From Aminobacter ciceronei (lineage in GTDB: Bacteria; Pseudomonadota; Alphaproteobacteria; Rhizobiales; Rhizobiaceae), in contig NZ_JACJHY010000044.1 in the NCBI RefSeq assembly GCF_014138625.1, positions 1 to 38,983 of the forward strand: DNA of 38,983 bases, written 5' to 3'. This document shows positions 15,367-24,341 of this stretch, in pieces. A program made the position numbers and the translations under genes. The notes beneath the pieces were generated by a model that was given only the letters and a program-made list of their open reading frames with translations, ran no database searches and was not told the origin of the DNA. Position 1 is the first letter of the stretch. Each line of letters starts with the position of its first letter.

Positions 15367-16984
15367 CAGGCGGCCTCGGCGGAGATGGCGGTAACAGGCG
15401 ACCAATTCCAGGGATGCAGCTCGGACGATTGATCTTGTGATCGTGGATGCGATCGAGCACGCCGGCCAGCCAGGCCTGCGGATCGATGCCGTTCAGCTTG
15501 CACGTCTCGATGATCGTCATGGCACGCGCCAAGGTCTCTGCCCCTGTGTCGGCACCGGCAAATAGCCAGTTCTTTCTTCCGATTCCAATCGGGCGCAGGG
15601 CTCGCTCGGCGGCGTTGTTGTCCATGGCGACGCGACCGTCTTCCAGGAACAGACATAACGATTTCCAGCGACTCAGGCCATATCGGAAGGCTTTTGCCAG
15701 TTCACCTTTTCCCGGAATGCGGGTCAGTTGTGTTTCGGCCCAGACGCGGAATGCCTCGACCTTTGCTTTGCTGTGCTTTTGACGGGCGGCAAGGCGGATA
15801 TCGGCAGGCTGGCCGGCAACATCGCGCTCGATGTCGTAGAGCCCACCGATACCGTCGAGAGCCTCGCGCGCGATCCCGGATTTGTTCGAGGTCCAGATAT
15901 CGTGGAAGTCGCGGCGCCAATGCGCCCAGCATGCCGCCTCCCGGAAGCGGGATGCTCCATCCGCTCCAGGCTCATAAAGCTTCCCGTAGCCTTTGTAGCC
16001 ATCGGCTTGAAGGATGCCGCTTGTCTGCCTGAGGTGATGATGGACGTGGTCTTCTTTCCAGTCAGGGGCAAAATAATAGACCGCACCGGGCGGGGCAGCG
16101 CCCGCCCATGGACGTTGATCGCGGACATATTTCCAGATTCTGCCCTTCTTTACGCCTTTCCCCAGCCCCTTGTCTCGCAGCGAGCGATCCAGCACCCGGA
16201 TCGGGGTGTCGTCGGCATGGAGAAGGTTACTGCCCATGATCACGGTTTCGATCCGCTCGATCAGCGGCTGGAGCACCCGCATGGCGCGGCCGCACCAATC
16301 GACCAGTGTGCTATCGGGAATGTCGGCACCCATGCGGGCGAAGATTTCGTTCAGACGATACAGTGGCAGGTGATCGTCGAACTTCGAGACCAGGATGTAG
16401 GCCAAAAGACCGGCACCCGCCATGCTGCCAGGGATCGGACGGCTGGGCGCGGGCTACTGCACCATCTTTTCGCAGCAGCGGCAGGATTTCTTCAACCGGG
16501 CGACCTCGATGACCTTCATCTGCGCGGCGATCATGTCGAGGATTTCACTAACGTCTTCGCCCACAAGACGCAGTTCACCGCCGCAAGCGGGGCAACAGGT
16601 GCCGGGATCGAGTTCCCTGCGCTCGCGAACTGACTTCGCCGATACGCGCGGACGACGGCGCATAATCCTTTCGGGCACGCTGGCCACAGGCGCAGCAGAC
16701 GCTGCCTCATCGGCCTGATTGATTGGCCCGGCATTGCTTTCCGCCGCAGCGATCAACAGATCCTCCAGCGCCAGTTCCAGCTGCTGGATTTCCCGCTCGA
16801 TCTTTTCCGCGCACTTGCCGAATGCCTGTTTCTTCAGCCTGGCAATGCGTAGCCGCAGGGTCTGGATCAACTGGTCATGCGCCTGCAACGTCGCCGACAT
16901 CTGCGCATTTTCCGCCTGCAAGGCGGCGATCATCGCCTTCAGCAAGGCCGGGTCGTCGGGAAGATTCTCGGCGGCGTTCGACAT
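15366..16984 (-). pseudogene. tnpC: IS66 transposase TnpC, broken by a stop and a frameshift
   Basis: The DDE transposase of the element. The N-terminal part has the leucine-rich coiled coil (LLKAMIAALQAENAQMSATL) and the zinc-binding region (CCPACGGELR ... CRCCEKMVQ). An in-frame TAG at 16454-16456 then interrupts the reading. The same frame continues with PAPSRPIPGSMAGAGLLAYILVSKFDDHLPLYR and the catalytic core (HADDTPIRVLD, LQADGYKGYG, FRYGLSRWKSLCLFLEDGRVAMDNNAAERALRPIGIGRKNW, seen in pieces) to KLNGIDPQAWL. Near 15425-15440 missing bases shift the frame, so the usual end (LHPWNWSPVTA..) is read in another frame and stops at 15366. Two independent lesions make it a pseudogene. Confidence 0.92.
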
Positions 16985-17047
16985 GAACCTGAATACCACA
17001 AGTCAGGTCGGTGAGCCATAAAAACCATTAGATTCAAAAGGATAAAA

Positions 17048-17395
17048 TCATCCGACGCAAGCCGGCGGCGCACCCCAATCAGGGCGCCGCCAGTCAATTC
17101 CTTCCCATAACATCGCCATTTGCGCTGACGTCAATCGGGCCGCCCCGTCGGCCGCCGACGGCCACGGAAAGCGGCCCTTCTGCAAGACCTTGTAATAAAG
17201 ACAGAACCCCTGGCCATCAAAATAAAGAAGCTTCAAACGGTCACCACGCCTTCCCCGAAAGGCGAAGACCGCTCCTCCCGTCGGCTTCTGACGCAACACG
17301 TCCTGCGCCAGCGCCGCCAGGCCCTCGATTCCTTTGCGCATGTCCGTGATCCCGCAGGCAAGGTAGACCCGAACGCCAGTCCCCGGTCCGATCAT
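17048..17395 (-). CDS. tnpB: IS66 accessory protein TnpB
   Basis: 115 residues, the normal IS66 Orf2 (TnpB) size. Marks: GVRVYLACGITDMRKGIEGLAALAQ near the start, AVFAFRGRRGDRLKLLYFDGQGFCLYYKVLQKGRFPWP in the middle (seen in pieces) and MLWEGIDWRRP at the end. It is needed with TnpA for IS66 transposition; its mechanism is unclear. Its start overlaps the tnpA stop by four bases. It appears intact. Confidence 0.95.
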   Translation of the reverse strand: MIGPGTGVRVYLACGITDMRKGIEGLAALAQDVLRQKPTGGAVFAFRGRRGDRLKLLYFDGQGFCLYYKVLQKGRFPWPSAADGAARLTSAQMAMLWEGIDWRRPDWGAPPACVG

Positions 17396-17769
17396 GCCGT
17401 CTCAACCGCCCGAACCAGCCGCGTCAGCACGACGGGATCAACCCCACTGTCAAAGCGAAGCCTCCGCCCGCAATTCAATTGCACCTCAATCGGCATCGTC
17501 GCAGCCGGCGCACGCTCGCCTGGCTCGGGAGCGGCAGCCATCTCGTGTGGCGCGGGCATCTCGATTGGCAGAAAGATCGTCGCCGGCGACAAGATCCCTT
17601 TCTCCTTCAGCTCATGCCGCCACGCGTAGATTTGTTGGCGCGTAACCTCATGGCGCTGCGCAACCTGTGTCACCGCCGCCCCGTCAGCCCCAACCGACAT
17701 GACGATCTCGAGCTTCTTATCATCACACCACCGACGCCGACGTTCCTGCCCAAGAATTTCGACACGCAT
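17392..17769 (-). CDS. tnpA: IS66 accessory protein TnpA
   Basis: 125 residues. It has a Tnp_8-type helix-turn-helix (RRRRWCDDKKLEIVMSVG ... VTQVAQRHEVTRQQIYAWRHELKEKG), then a proline-rich linker and a C-terminal strand and helix (GRRLRFDSGVDPVVLTRLVRAVE). Probably binds the element ends. GAGGAATG lies upstream of the ATG. Intact. Confidence 0.94.
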   Translation of the reverse strand: MRVEILGQERRRRWCDDKKLEIVMSVGADGAAVTQVAQRHEVTRQQIYAWRHELKEKGILSPATIFLPIEMPAPHEMAAAPEPGERAPAATMPIEVQLNCGRRLRFDSGVDPVVLTRLVRAVETA

Positions 17770-17849
17770 CCCATTCCTCGCCTAAAACACGTCGCAAACG
17801 ACGTCGTTAAAGACATGTCTTAGGACATCGACGCCTCATCCGGCCGGCG

Positions 17850-17865
17850 ACAACCGGGCGGTTAC
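17850..17865. repeat. IS66 right terminal inverted repeat
   Basis: ACAACCGGGCGGTTAC, the exact complement of the left repeat at 15055-15070. Confidence 0.9.
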
Positions 17866-17873
17866 GTCCAAAC
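17866..17873. repeat. 8-bp target-site duplication, right copy
   Basis: GTCCAAAC, identical to 15047-15054. Confidence 0.92.
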
Positions 17874-18180
17874 CGCTGCTGAGCGTCATCGCACCACAAG
17901 GGAAAATGGGCCATCGTTGGATTGTAGGCAATCGAGCTGCATCCGCAGCCTTGGGCGGAAATGTTGTAGCTCTTGATGAATGATAGCATAGCTCGCTGAC
18001 CCTTGAGGCTCTCCCAGCTTGGCCGCTGTTCGCTGTAACCGCGGACGTCTCGGTCGCCGCCGCAGTCTGGGCCGAGAAGCCACCGAGGCTCCGCCTCACC
18101 GCGACGTTGTACCGCCGCCGACCCGCCAAAGCTCTGATAAGAAACGACGGTGATCTACATCCAGGCCTATGGACAGCAGT
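17874..18180. other. stretch between IS66 and tadC, no supported gene
   Basis: Two minus-strand frames enter the IS66 right end: one from about 18129, the other starting ATG at 17989. With the element removed, the first frame would run on to a TAG at 14969 and ends protein-like (RIAVFDGRIYISVDP). The IS may therefore have split a small gene, but the N-terminal part is low-complexity and no family is recognised. No terminator for the tad operon was found. Confidence 0.35.
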
Positions 18181-19113
18181 TTAAGAAAGACTCTTCAGTA
18201 GCGCCACAACCCGCATTAGAATTGGCACAAGAACGATTAACACGCTGATGGGAAAGAGAAAGCCAGCAAGCGGAAGGAGCATCTTGAACGGCAAGGCGTT
18301 TGCCTTTTCCTCAGCTCTGATCATACGTTTCTCTCGCATCTCTTGGCTGAATACACGCAATGTCTTCGTAACACTCGCTCCAAGCTCTTCCGATTGGCGA
18401 AAAAGAACGGCTAACGCGTGCGCTTCTTCAATGCGCAAGCGCTTGGCAAAAAGCGAAAGCGCGTCGCGCAGCCTGCGGCCGCCACGTACCTCCAGCATCA
18501 TGATCGCCAAATGAAGGCCGAAGTCTTTGCTTCTGGACTTCAGGAATTCCTTTGTAACTCGATCGATGGCTGCCTCGATGCTCATTCCTGAATCAACGCA
18601 GACAATGAGCGTATCCATGAAATCGGGAAACAGCTTGCGGTATTCTATCTCGCGTTTGTCGCCCCGGCGTTCCAACATCACGTTGCACAGGAAAAAGGCG
18701 AACGCGGTTGCCACGAACACGGCAAGTAGCTGATAGCCCCGCGCCATCTCCGGCTTGGCCCAGCCCAGCAATACAAGCGTAACCGCAAAGGTGATACCTG
18801 CCACCAGGATACGGATCAGCTGAAAAATGCGCGGTGCGCTTGCGGAGAAGTAACCTGCGCGAATCAAACGATTCTGCAGGGAGTTCGGATTCTTGTCCGC
18901 CCGCACGACTGTGAAATAGTTGCGGACCAGTTCCGCTTCGGCGACAGGCAGACCTCGAAGATCCTCCGGAATTGGCCCAGACGTGGAGTCGGCAGACGCA
19001 GCTTGGCCAAGCCGGATCTGAACCTCACGCCGAGATGTGATGTAGCCTAGAGCCAGCGCGCTGAGGATCAGCGTAGAAGCAAAAGTCGCCAACAGGATAG
19101 CAAATTGGAGCAC
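18181..19113 (-). CDS. tadC: Tad pilus inner-membrane platform protein TadC
   Basis: 310 residues, the usual size. Type II secretion F (T2SSF) family platform protein. N-terminal TM (LQFAILLATFASTLILSALALGYI), two central helices (ILVAGITFAVTLVLLGW, LLAVFVATAFAFFLCNVML), then the T2SSF cytosolic domain with the signature DSGMSIEAAIDRVTKEF and ELGASVTKTLRVFSQEMREKR, and a C-terminal TM. It should form the platform with TadB and be driven by the CpaF ATPase. Last gene of the minus-strand operon, eight bases after tadB. Confidence 0.94.
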   Translation of the reverse strand: MLQFAILLATFASTLILSALALGYITSRREVQIRLGQAASADSTSGPIPEDLRGLPVAEAELVRNYFTVVRADKNPNSLQNRLIRAGYFSASAPRIFQLIRILVAGITFAVTLVLLGWAKPEMARGYQLLAVFVATAFAFFLCNVMLERRGDKREIEYRKLFPDFMDTLIVCVDSGMSIEAAIDRVTKEFLKSRSKDFGLHLAIMMLEVRGGRRLRDALSLFAKRLRIEEAHALAVLFRQSEELGASVTKTLRVFSQEMREKRMIRAEEKANALPFKMLLPLAGFLFPISVLIVLVPILMRVVALLKSLS

Positions 19114-19121
19114 GGCGCCGC

Positions 19122-20072
19122 CTAGTAGTCAAAGTTTACTATCTTACGCAGGATTAGCATCCCAATGACCATCATGACGCCACCGGCAGTCAAAAAGATC
19201 GGGCCATTACCGCTTTCCCAGATCGGTTCGAAGTATCTTGGCTGCAGAAAGTTGATAATGCCATAGAGAACGAATGGAAAACATAGCATGAACCACGAGG
19301 TCATGCGACCTTCAGCCGATATGGCCTTGATCTTTGCTTTCATCATCACCCGCTTGCGGACCATATCAGCGAGATTTGTGAGAATCTCAGCCAGGTTCCC
19401 GCCCGCGCTACGCTGAACCGTAAGGGAGATTGCCAGAAGGTTCAATTCCTCGGCACCGACACGCGTGGCCATGTTGCGCGTGCCGGCGTCTACATCGGTG
19501 CCGTATGTCAATTCGTCCGTCAGAATACCAAACTCCGAACCAATCGGATCGGGCATTTCACGCGCCACAAGCGAGATCGATACAGGCAAAGGGTGACCCG
19601 CTGCGAGGCTTCGCACAATCACCTCGAGCGCGTCCGGAAACTGCACAAGAAACTTCTTGATCCGCTTGGAACGCTTGCGCGCGACGTAGGCCGCTACGAA
19701 GACAACTGAGGTAGGTAGAGCAAAAAGGAAGCTCGGCAGCGTTGAGAATCCGATGAAGGTCCACATCGCAAAAAGCACCAGTATCAGCGCGATTAGATAA
19801 GCCGTGGACCTCACGCCCTCGTATCGAATTCCTGACTGCGCAATATAACGTCGCAGCGGTTCGAGTGATGCCTGTTGCTGCCGGCTGCCGATGCCGCGTT
19901 CCTTCAGCATTTGGCGATAGATAACCTTGCGGTCGACATCGCGCTCAATGAGGCTCAGGCGGTAGTTGATGAATTTCTTCCGCTCCAGCGCATTGCGCAT
20001 TGAGCGCTGGAAAGTGTCTGCGAGGACCAGAACCGCAACAAAGACTGCTAGATAGATGAGCGTTGTCTGCAT
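19122..20072 (-). CDS. tadB: Tad pilus inner-membrane platform protein TadB
   Basis: 316 residues. Partner of TadC. N-terminal TM (TTLIYLAVFVAVLVLADTF), two middle helices (AYLIALILVLFAMWTFIGF, LFALPTSVVFVAAYVARK) and the T2SSF domain (QFPDALEVIVRSLAAGHPLPVSISLVAREM, NLLAISLTVQRSAGGNLAEILTNLADMVRKR, seen in pieces), then two C-terminal helices. Starts four bases after the cpaF stop. Confidence 0.95.
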   Translation of the reverse strand: MQTTLIYLAVFVAVLVLADTFQRSMRNALERKKFINYRLSLIERDVDRKVIYRQMLKERGIGSRQQQASLEPLRRYIAQSGIRYEGVRSTAYLIALILVLFAMWTFIGFSTLPSFLFALPTSVVFVAAYVARKRSKRIKKFLVQFPDALEVIVRSLAAGHPLPVSISLVAREMPDPIGSEFGILTDELTYGTDVDAGTRNMATRVGAEELNLLAISLTVQRSAGGNLAEILTNLADMVRKRVMMKAKIKAISAEGRMTSWFMLCFPFVLYGIINFLQPRYFEPIWESGNGPIFLTAGGVMMVIGMLILRKIVNFDY

Positions 20073-20076
20073 GACG

Positions 20077-21519
20077 TCAACTGAGCCTCTTGCTGGGATC
20101 GAAGATTTCGTCGGGAACGTGCAACCCTAGCTCTGCGATTTGTTCGAGGAAGCGCGGCCTAATTCCGGTGGCTACAAACTGGCCGCGCAGATTCCCGTTC
20201 TCATCGACTCCAACCTTCTTGAAGGCCATCAGCTCCTGCATCTGGATGACGTCATTTTCCATGCCTGTAATCTCGGAAACCGAGACCAGCTTGCGCGAGC
20301 CGTCATGCATGCGCGCGACTTGGACGACCAGGTCGACAGCGGATGCAATCTGCTGGCGAATACTAAGCTGCGACATCGGCATCCCTGCCATGCCGATCAT
20401 TTGTTCCAACCGTGACATGGCATCACGGGGAGTGTTCGCGTGGATCGTGCACATCGATCCTTCATGACCGGTATTCATCGCCTGGAGCATATCGAAGGCT
20501 TCCTCGCTGCGCACCTCGCCGATGATGATACGGTCGGGGCGCATGCGCAGCGCATTTCTAAGGAGTTCGCGCTGCCTGATTTCGTTGCGCCCATCCAGGG
20601 TCGGCGGTTTCGTCTCAAGACGGCAAACATGCCGTTGCTGGAGTTGCAGTTCAGCCGCGTCTTCGATTGTAATGAGGCGCTCCTTGCCCGAAATCTGCGA
20701 AGAAAGCGCATTAAGCATCGTCGTCTTGCCAGAACCAGTTCCGCCGGACACGATTATCGATTTGCGTCCCTTGACAGCAGCCGTCAGCAATATCTTCATC
20801 CCCTCCGCCATCGAGTTTCCTGCTACGAGGCGCTCCAGCGTAAATGGCCGTTTCGAGAATTTTCGGATAGAAACCATCGGGCCATCGATTGTTACGGGCC
20901 TGATGGCGACATTGACACGCGATCCATCTGCAAGGCGCGCGTCTACCAGCGGTGAGGACTCGTCGACGCGACGACCGACTGCCGAGACGATCTTGACGAT
21001 GATCCGCATGAGGTGGTCTTCATCCTTGAACTGGATATCCGTTTCCTCAAGGACGCCGGCGCGCTCGATGAACACCTGATTGTAGCTGTTGACCAGAACG
21101 TCGGCGATCGTGTCGTCCTTCAGCAGAGGCTCGAGTGGCCCGAGACCAAGCATCTCATTGGTAGTGTCAATAATCAGGATATCCAGTTCGCGGGCACTCA
21201 TCGGCAGATTGCGGTCACGCACATAGTCGCGCACCAGCGGTCTAATCTCCTCGATGAGTTCCTCCCCAGCCATGGTGTCGAGGACACTGAGGTTGATACG
21301 GTCCAGCAGGAAGCGATGCAGCGCAACCCGCTGCTCCACCATTTCGCGCTTGACTACGTCGTTGGCATGCCCTGCCGCGGCATCTGCCGTGGGGCCGGTT
21401 CCGCCGTCGCTCGCAGGCTCAGGCACCGTCGCCCTGAACAGTACCTCGAGAGGATCATCCTCGCTTGTGTTCCTCTTTGCGTTTGGCCGGAAGAAACGGC
21501 TGAATGTGTTCTCGCTCAT
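20077..21519 (-). CDS. cpaF: Tad pilus assembly ATPase CpaF/TadA
   Basis: 480 residues. Hexameric secretion ATPase of the VirB11/GspE superfamily that powers pilus extension and, in Tad systems, also retraction. Walker A is GGTGSGKTT (259-267), the Asp/Glu box GEVRSEE is at 334-340, and the His box GHEGSMCTIHANTPRDA covers 351-367. The N-terminal 60 residues are a variable polar stretch before the conserved NTD. All catalytic marks are present. It lies between the L,D-transpeptidase and tadB. Confidence 0.97.
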   Translation of the reverse strand: MSENTFSRFFRPNAKRNTSEDDPLEVLFRATVPEPASDGGTGPTADAAAGHANDVVKREMVEQRVALHRFLLDRINLSVLDTMAGEELIEEIRPLVRDYVRDRNLPMSARELDILIIDTTNEMLGLGPLEPLLKDDTIADVLVNSYNQVFIERAGVLEETDIQFKDEDHLMRIIVKIVSAVGRRVDESSPLVDARLADGSRVNVAIRPVTIDGPMVSIRKFSKRPFTLERLVAGNSMAEGMKILLTAAVKGRKSIIVSGGTGSGKTTMLNALSSQISGKERLITIEDAAELQLQQRHVCRLETKPPTLDGRNEIRQRELLRNALRMRPDRIIIGEVRSEEAFDMLQAMNTGHEGSMCTIHANTPRDAMSRLEQMIGMAGMPMSQLSIRQQIASAVDLVVQVARMHDGSRKLVSVSEITGMENDVIQMQELMAFKKVGVDENGNLRGQFVATGIRPRFLEQIAELGLHVPDEIFDPSKRLS

Positions 21520-21541
21520 TGCTCAATGTCCCACTGCCGCA

Positions 21542-22114
21542 TCAATCGCTAACGATCACGCGCGTACCGACAGGCGTTTTCGGATAGAGTTCCAGGATGT
21601 CGGCGTTCGTCATCCTGAAGCAGCCAGAAGTGACGTAGCCGCCGATGGTTGCGGCATCGTTGGTCCCGTGGATCCGGAAAAGTGTGTCGTTGCCGTTTTT
21701 GTAGAGGTAGAGCGCGCGTGCGCCGAGCGGATTGAGTGGTCCTGGCGGCACCAGGTCGGGCAACTCGGATTGTCGCTGACGCATTTCGGCAGGGGGCCGC
21801 CATTGCGGCCACTCCGCTTTTTGCCCGACCATCACCGAGCCCGTCCAGGTGAACCCATCTCGGCCAATGCCAATCGTGTATCGTGCGACCGTATCGGCGT
21901 TGCGCACGACGTCCAGCGTCCGCGTCGAATTGGAGATCAGGATCGTTCCTGGTCTTTCTCCGGTGACAGCGCCAACGAGCCGGCGCGTCGCCGGCCCGTG
22001 GCTGCGAGGGACTTTCGCCGCTTCGGCTGGGGATCCGCCGATCGTCAACGCCCAGACGCCAGCGGCCCCTGCAATCAGAAAGTTCCGGCGCGAAACGACG
22101 TGGTCGTCCATCAT
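21542..22114 (-). CDS. Tat-exported L,D-transpeptidase (YkuD) in the tad operon
   Basis: 190 residues from an ATG that overlaps the cpaE stop by four bases (ATGA), so it is part of the pilus operon. A twin-arginine signal (SRRNFLIAGAAGVWALTIGG, cut near AEA at 30-32) leads to a YkuD catalytic domain: ISNSTRTLDVV, YTIGIGRDGFTWTG, and the active site HGTND...GGYVTSGCFRM (His149, Cys165). These enzymes form 3-3 peptidoglycan cross-links or attach proteins to peptidoglycan. Its place suggests wall remodelling or anchoring for the pilus machine, which is an inference from position. General L,D-transpeptidases of this type are common in rhizobia. Confidence 0.92.
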   Translation of the reverse strand: MMDDHVVSRRNFLIAGAAGVWALTIGGSPAEAAKVPRSHGPATRRLVGAVTGERPGTILISNSTRTLDVVRNADTVARYTIGIGRDGFTWTGSVMVGQKAEWPQWRPPAEMRQRQSELPDLVPPGPLNPLGARALYLYKNGNDTLFRIHGTNDAATIGGYVTSGCFRMTNADILELYPKTPVGTRVIVSD

Positions 22115-23274
22115 CGCGCCGATCCGGCAACCAGCGCCATTGCGTCGGCAAGAACCTGCACCTTGGAGCAAAACCGCGAGCGCGCGTTCACCTCCAGCGG
22201 CAGCACGCCCCGATTCAGCGCTTCCGTCATCATATCAGGCTCGTCCGGCAAGATCGTCACCGGAGCATCGCCAAAAAGCCGCTGGACGTCCTTTTTTTTG
22301 ATCCCGGCCGAGAACAGTCCGCCTCGAACCTTGTTGATGGCCAGGCTGATGCCCTTTCCGCTGCCGCGGATTTCCGACACTCGCTTCACTGTTTCCTTCG
22401 CACGACGAAGTGCCGGGACCGAGTTGGTCGTGACAATCACAGCGGAGTTGACGGCCGCCAGCACGTTGTCACTCCACAGGGTCTCGCACGAGGCCAGGTC
22501 GACTACGGTGTGGTCGTGCTGAAAAGTAACGATATCGAGCATGCGCAGCACCAGCTCCGCAGCGTCCTGACTGGTCATCAGCGCCGGGCTGGCAAAAGAA
22601 AATAGCGAAAAACCGCTCTGATGCTTCCGTTTGATGATGTCGATGAATTCGAGATCGATGCGCTCCGGCTTGCCCAGAACGTCGGTCAGGTCGTAACCGC
22701 TATCTGTGTTGAGATAGGCGGAAGTCGAGGCCGACGAAAAATCCAGATCGAACAGCGCGACCGTCGGCTGGCTGCGTTTGCGCGCACGGCTGAGATAATA
22801 AGCCAGCATGATAGCGACGCTGGTCGCCCCGGCCCCGCCGCCACAAGGCAAGACGGCGTAGACGTTGTTGGCATTAGCCTTCAGGCGTTGCGTGACCGTA
22901 TTGACGGTGTCGATCAGCAGCCGCGGCTGAAGCGGCTTTGGCAACCAGTCAGTCCCATCCAGTTTGATAAGTTGGCGCATCCGCTCCGGGGTCAACTCGT
23001 CCGAGACAAAAACGACGGGCACCTTGCCGAAGCGCCCGCGAACTTCGGCAAGACGTGGATTGTCGAGCGCGACACCATTGCCCAGATCGATAATTACGGC
23101 GTCAAAACTGTCGGCGTCGAATGTCTTGTTCTGCACCAAGACGTCGAGTGAAACGACGGTCGTGTCGAAGGCCGCCAAGGACGAAATGATGTTGTCCATC
23201 GTCCTGGCCGCATCCCTGTCCTGCGAGCAGATCAGTATCCGGGAACGACTGGTTGTGCTTAGGTTCACGTTCAT
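22111..23274 (-). CDS. cpaE: Tad pilus localisation protein CpaE/TadZ
   Basis: 387 residues from the ATG (a TTG one codon earlier is possible). An N-terminal receiver-like domain (ILICSQDRDAARTMDNII, AVIIDLGNGV, PVVFVSDE) lacks a clear phospho-acceptor. It is followed by a ParA/MinD-like ATPase domain starting near AVLPCGGGAGATSVAIMLAYYL (about 141-161). The deviant Walker A motif lacks the usual first lysine and has AGATS in place of GKTT, as in several TadZ proteins, so ATP use may be weak. CpaE places the pilus machine at its site in the cell. Starts 12 bases after the tadF-like gene. Confidence 0.93.
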   Translation of the reverse strand: MNVNLSTTSRSRILICSQDRDAARTMDNIISSLAAFDTTVVSLDVLVQNKTFDADSFDAVIIDLGNGVALDNPRLAEVRGRFGKVPVVFVSDELTPERMRQLIKLDGTDWLPKPLQPRLLIDTVNTVTQRLKANANNVYAVLPCGGGAGATSVAIMLAYYLSRARKRSQPTVALFDLDFSSASTSAYLNTDSGYDLTDVLGKPERIDLEFIDIIKRKHQSGFSLFSFASPALMTSQDAAELVLRMLDIVTFQHDHTVVDLASCETLWSDNVLAAVNSAVIVTTNSVPALRRAKETVKRVSEIRGSGKGISLAINKVRGGLFSAGIKKKDVQRLFGDAPVTILPDEPDMMTEALNRGVLPLEVNARSRFCSKVQVLADAMALVAGSAR

Positions 23275-23286
23275 CAAATATCCAGT

Positions 23287-23898
23287 CTAACTGCAGGGGC
23301 CGGGGCAGCTGCGGAGGTCTTCTGACGTTGCGGTGACGGTGAAGGGCGGGAAGGCGATGCCAATGCTCTCAAGGAGCCGTCCGATCACCGGAAAGTCGAT
23401 GGCATCGCGGCCGATCTCCATGCGTACGGTTACGACGGGCCCACCTGGGCGTCCCTGATAACCCAATCCGCTGAGCTCGTAGATGATGCGTATCTGGCCA
23501 GCCGTGATGCCAGGGAAATAATTGGCGAGTCCGGGCCATCTCTGGCCGCCGGTCAGGTTGCCACTGATGAGCCTGGTCATCATGGCCGCATCGCAAGCTA
23601 TGCCGGTCCCTGCGCCGCAGGTCGACTGCACGCTCGCATCCGCATCGATCAGCTGCCCCGACTGCGTGTCATCGAACGCGAAGACCGTGTTGAAGTCCGG
23701 CGTCACCGGTTCAGATACGACCAGTTTCCGAACGCCGAGCTGCATGGCTTTCGCTGCAAGGTTCCATTGATACATCATGTAGCCGAATTCGACACACAGA
23801 CTGATGGCCAGAACCATGATCGGAAAGACGATCAACCCTTCCGTCAGCGCCACGCCCGACTTTGATCGGCAAAATCTCCGCAGCATGGCAACTACCAT
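23287..23898 (-). CDS. second TadE/TadF-like pseudopilin
   Basis: 203 residues (or 199 from the ATG at 23886). A short basic leader, then the prepilin-like cut motif SG|VALTEG with Glu at +5, and one TM (LIVFPIMVLAISLCVEFGYMMY). The outer part is about 150 residues with four cysteines. Should be processed by CpaA and act as a minor pseudopilin or adaptor. The frame overlaps the tadE stop by seven bases. Confidence 0.88.
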   Translation of the reverse strand: MVVAMLRRFCRSKSGVALTEGLIVFPIMVLAISLCVEFGYMMYQWNLAAKAMQLGVRKLVVSEPVTPDFNTVFAFDDTQSGQLIDADASVQSTCGAGTGIACDAAMMTRLISGNLTGGQRWPGLANYFPGITAGQIRIIYELSGLGYQGRPGGPVVTVRMEIGRDAIDFPVIGRLLESIGIAFPPFTVTATSEDLRSCPGPCS

Positions 23899-24341
23899 CC
23901 GATCTTGCGCTGGTTGTGGTTGGCGTTGACGGTAATGTTGCCGATGCCGAGCGCGCTAAAGAGCGGCGAGCCAGGCAATTGGTGCGTCGTTGTGGCTGAA
24001 ATGATCGTGCTTGAGCCGGATACCGATTCGGTGAAAGTGATTGGCGAATTGTCCGCGTTCCAGTCGCGGACGCGCAGCCGCGTCGTCACCGCAGCGCTGC
24101 CGTAGTAGGCCAGGTTGCGCGCCACGTTTTGACAGGTGTCGGCGGAATGGCGGCAACGTGCCATATAGCGCGCAGCATCGCGCATCCCGGTTGCGATCTG
24201 CTCACGCTGCCAAAGGACGGAGCCGAATTCCAGAACACTGATGGCCAGGAAGGTCAGGAACGGTACCACGATGATCGCCTCGGTCATCGCGACACCCTGC
24301 TCGTCGCTTAGAAAGTCGCGAAGGTTTACGATGGGGTTCAT
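23892..24341 (-). CDS. tadE: TadE-like pseudopilin
   Basis: 149 residues. Leader, cut motif QG|VAMTEA with Glu at +5, then one TM (IIVVPFLTFLAISVLEFGSVLW) followed by REQIATGMRDAARYMAR, typical of TadE. Its start overlaps the tadG stop by four bases. A minor pilin processed by the prepilin peptidase. Confidence 0.92.
   Translation of the reverse strand: MNPIVNLRDFLSDEQGVAMTEAIIVVPFLTFLAISVLEFGSVLWQREQIATGMRDAARYMARCRHSADTCQNVARNLAYYGSAAVTTRLRVRDWNADNSPITFTESVSGSSTIISATTTHQLPGSPLFSALGIGNITVNANHNQRKIGW

Larger units (their letters stand above)
15055..17865 (-). mobile_element. complete IS66-family insertion element
   Basis: 2811 bp bounded by perfect 16-bp inverted repeats, GTAACCGCCCGGTTGT at 15055-15070 and its complement at 17850-17865, then exact 8-bp target duplications outside. 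Genes run tnpA, tnpB, tnpC and a 98-codon passenger frame, all on the minus strand. The perfect duplication means nothing has been lost at the ends since insertion. tnpC has a stop and a frameshift, so this copy cannot move on its own. It inserted between the tadC end of the pilus operon and the acyltransferase gene. Confidence 0.95.

Noticed and set aside
15728-16633. 301-codon frame antisense to tnpC
   Set aside because: It is a shadow of the GC-rich transposase reading on the other strand and has no domain.
21254-22522. 422-codon plus-strand frame
   Set aside because: Antisense to cpaF, the L,D-transpeptidase and cpaE, all strongly supported.
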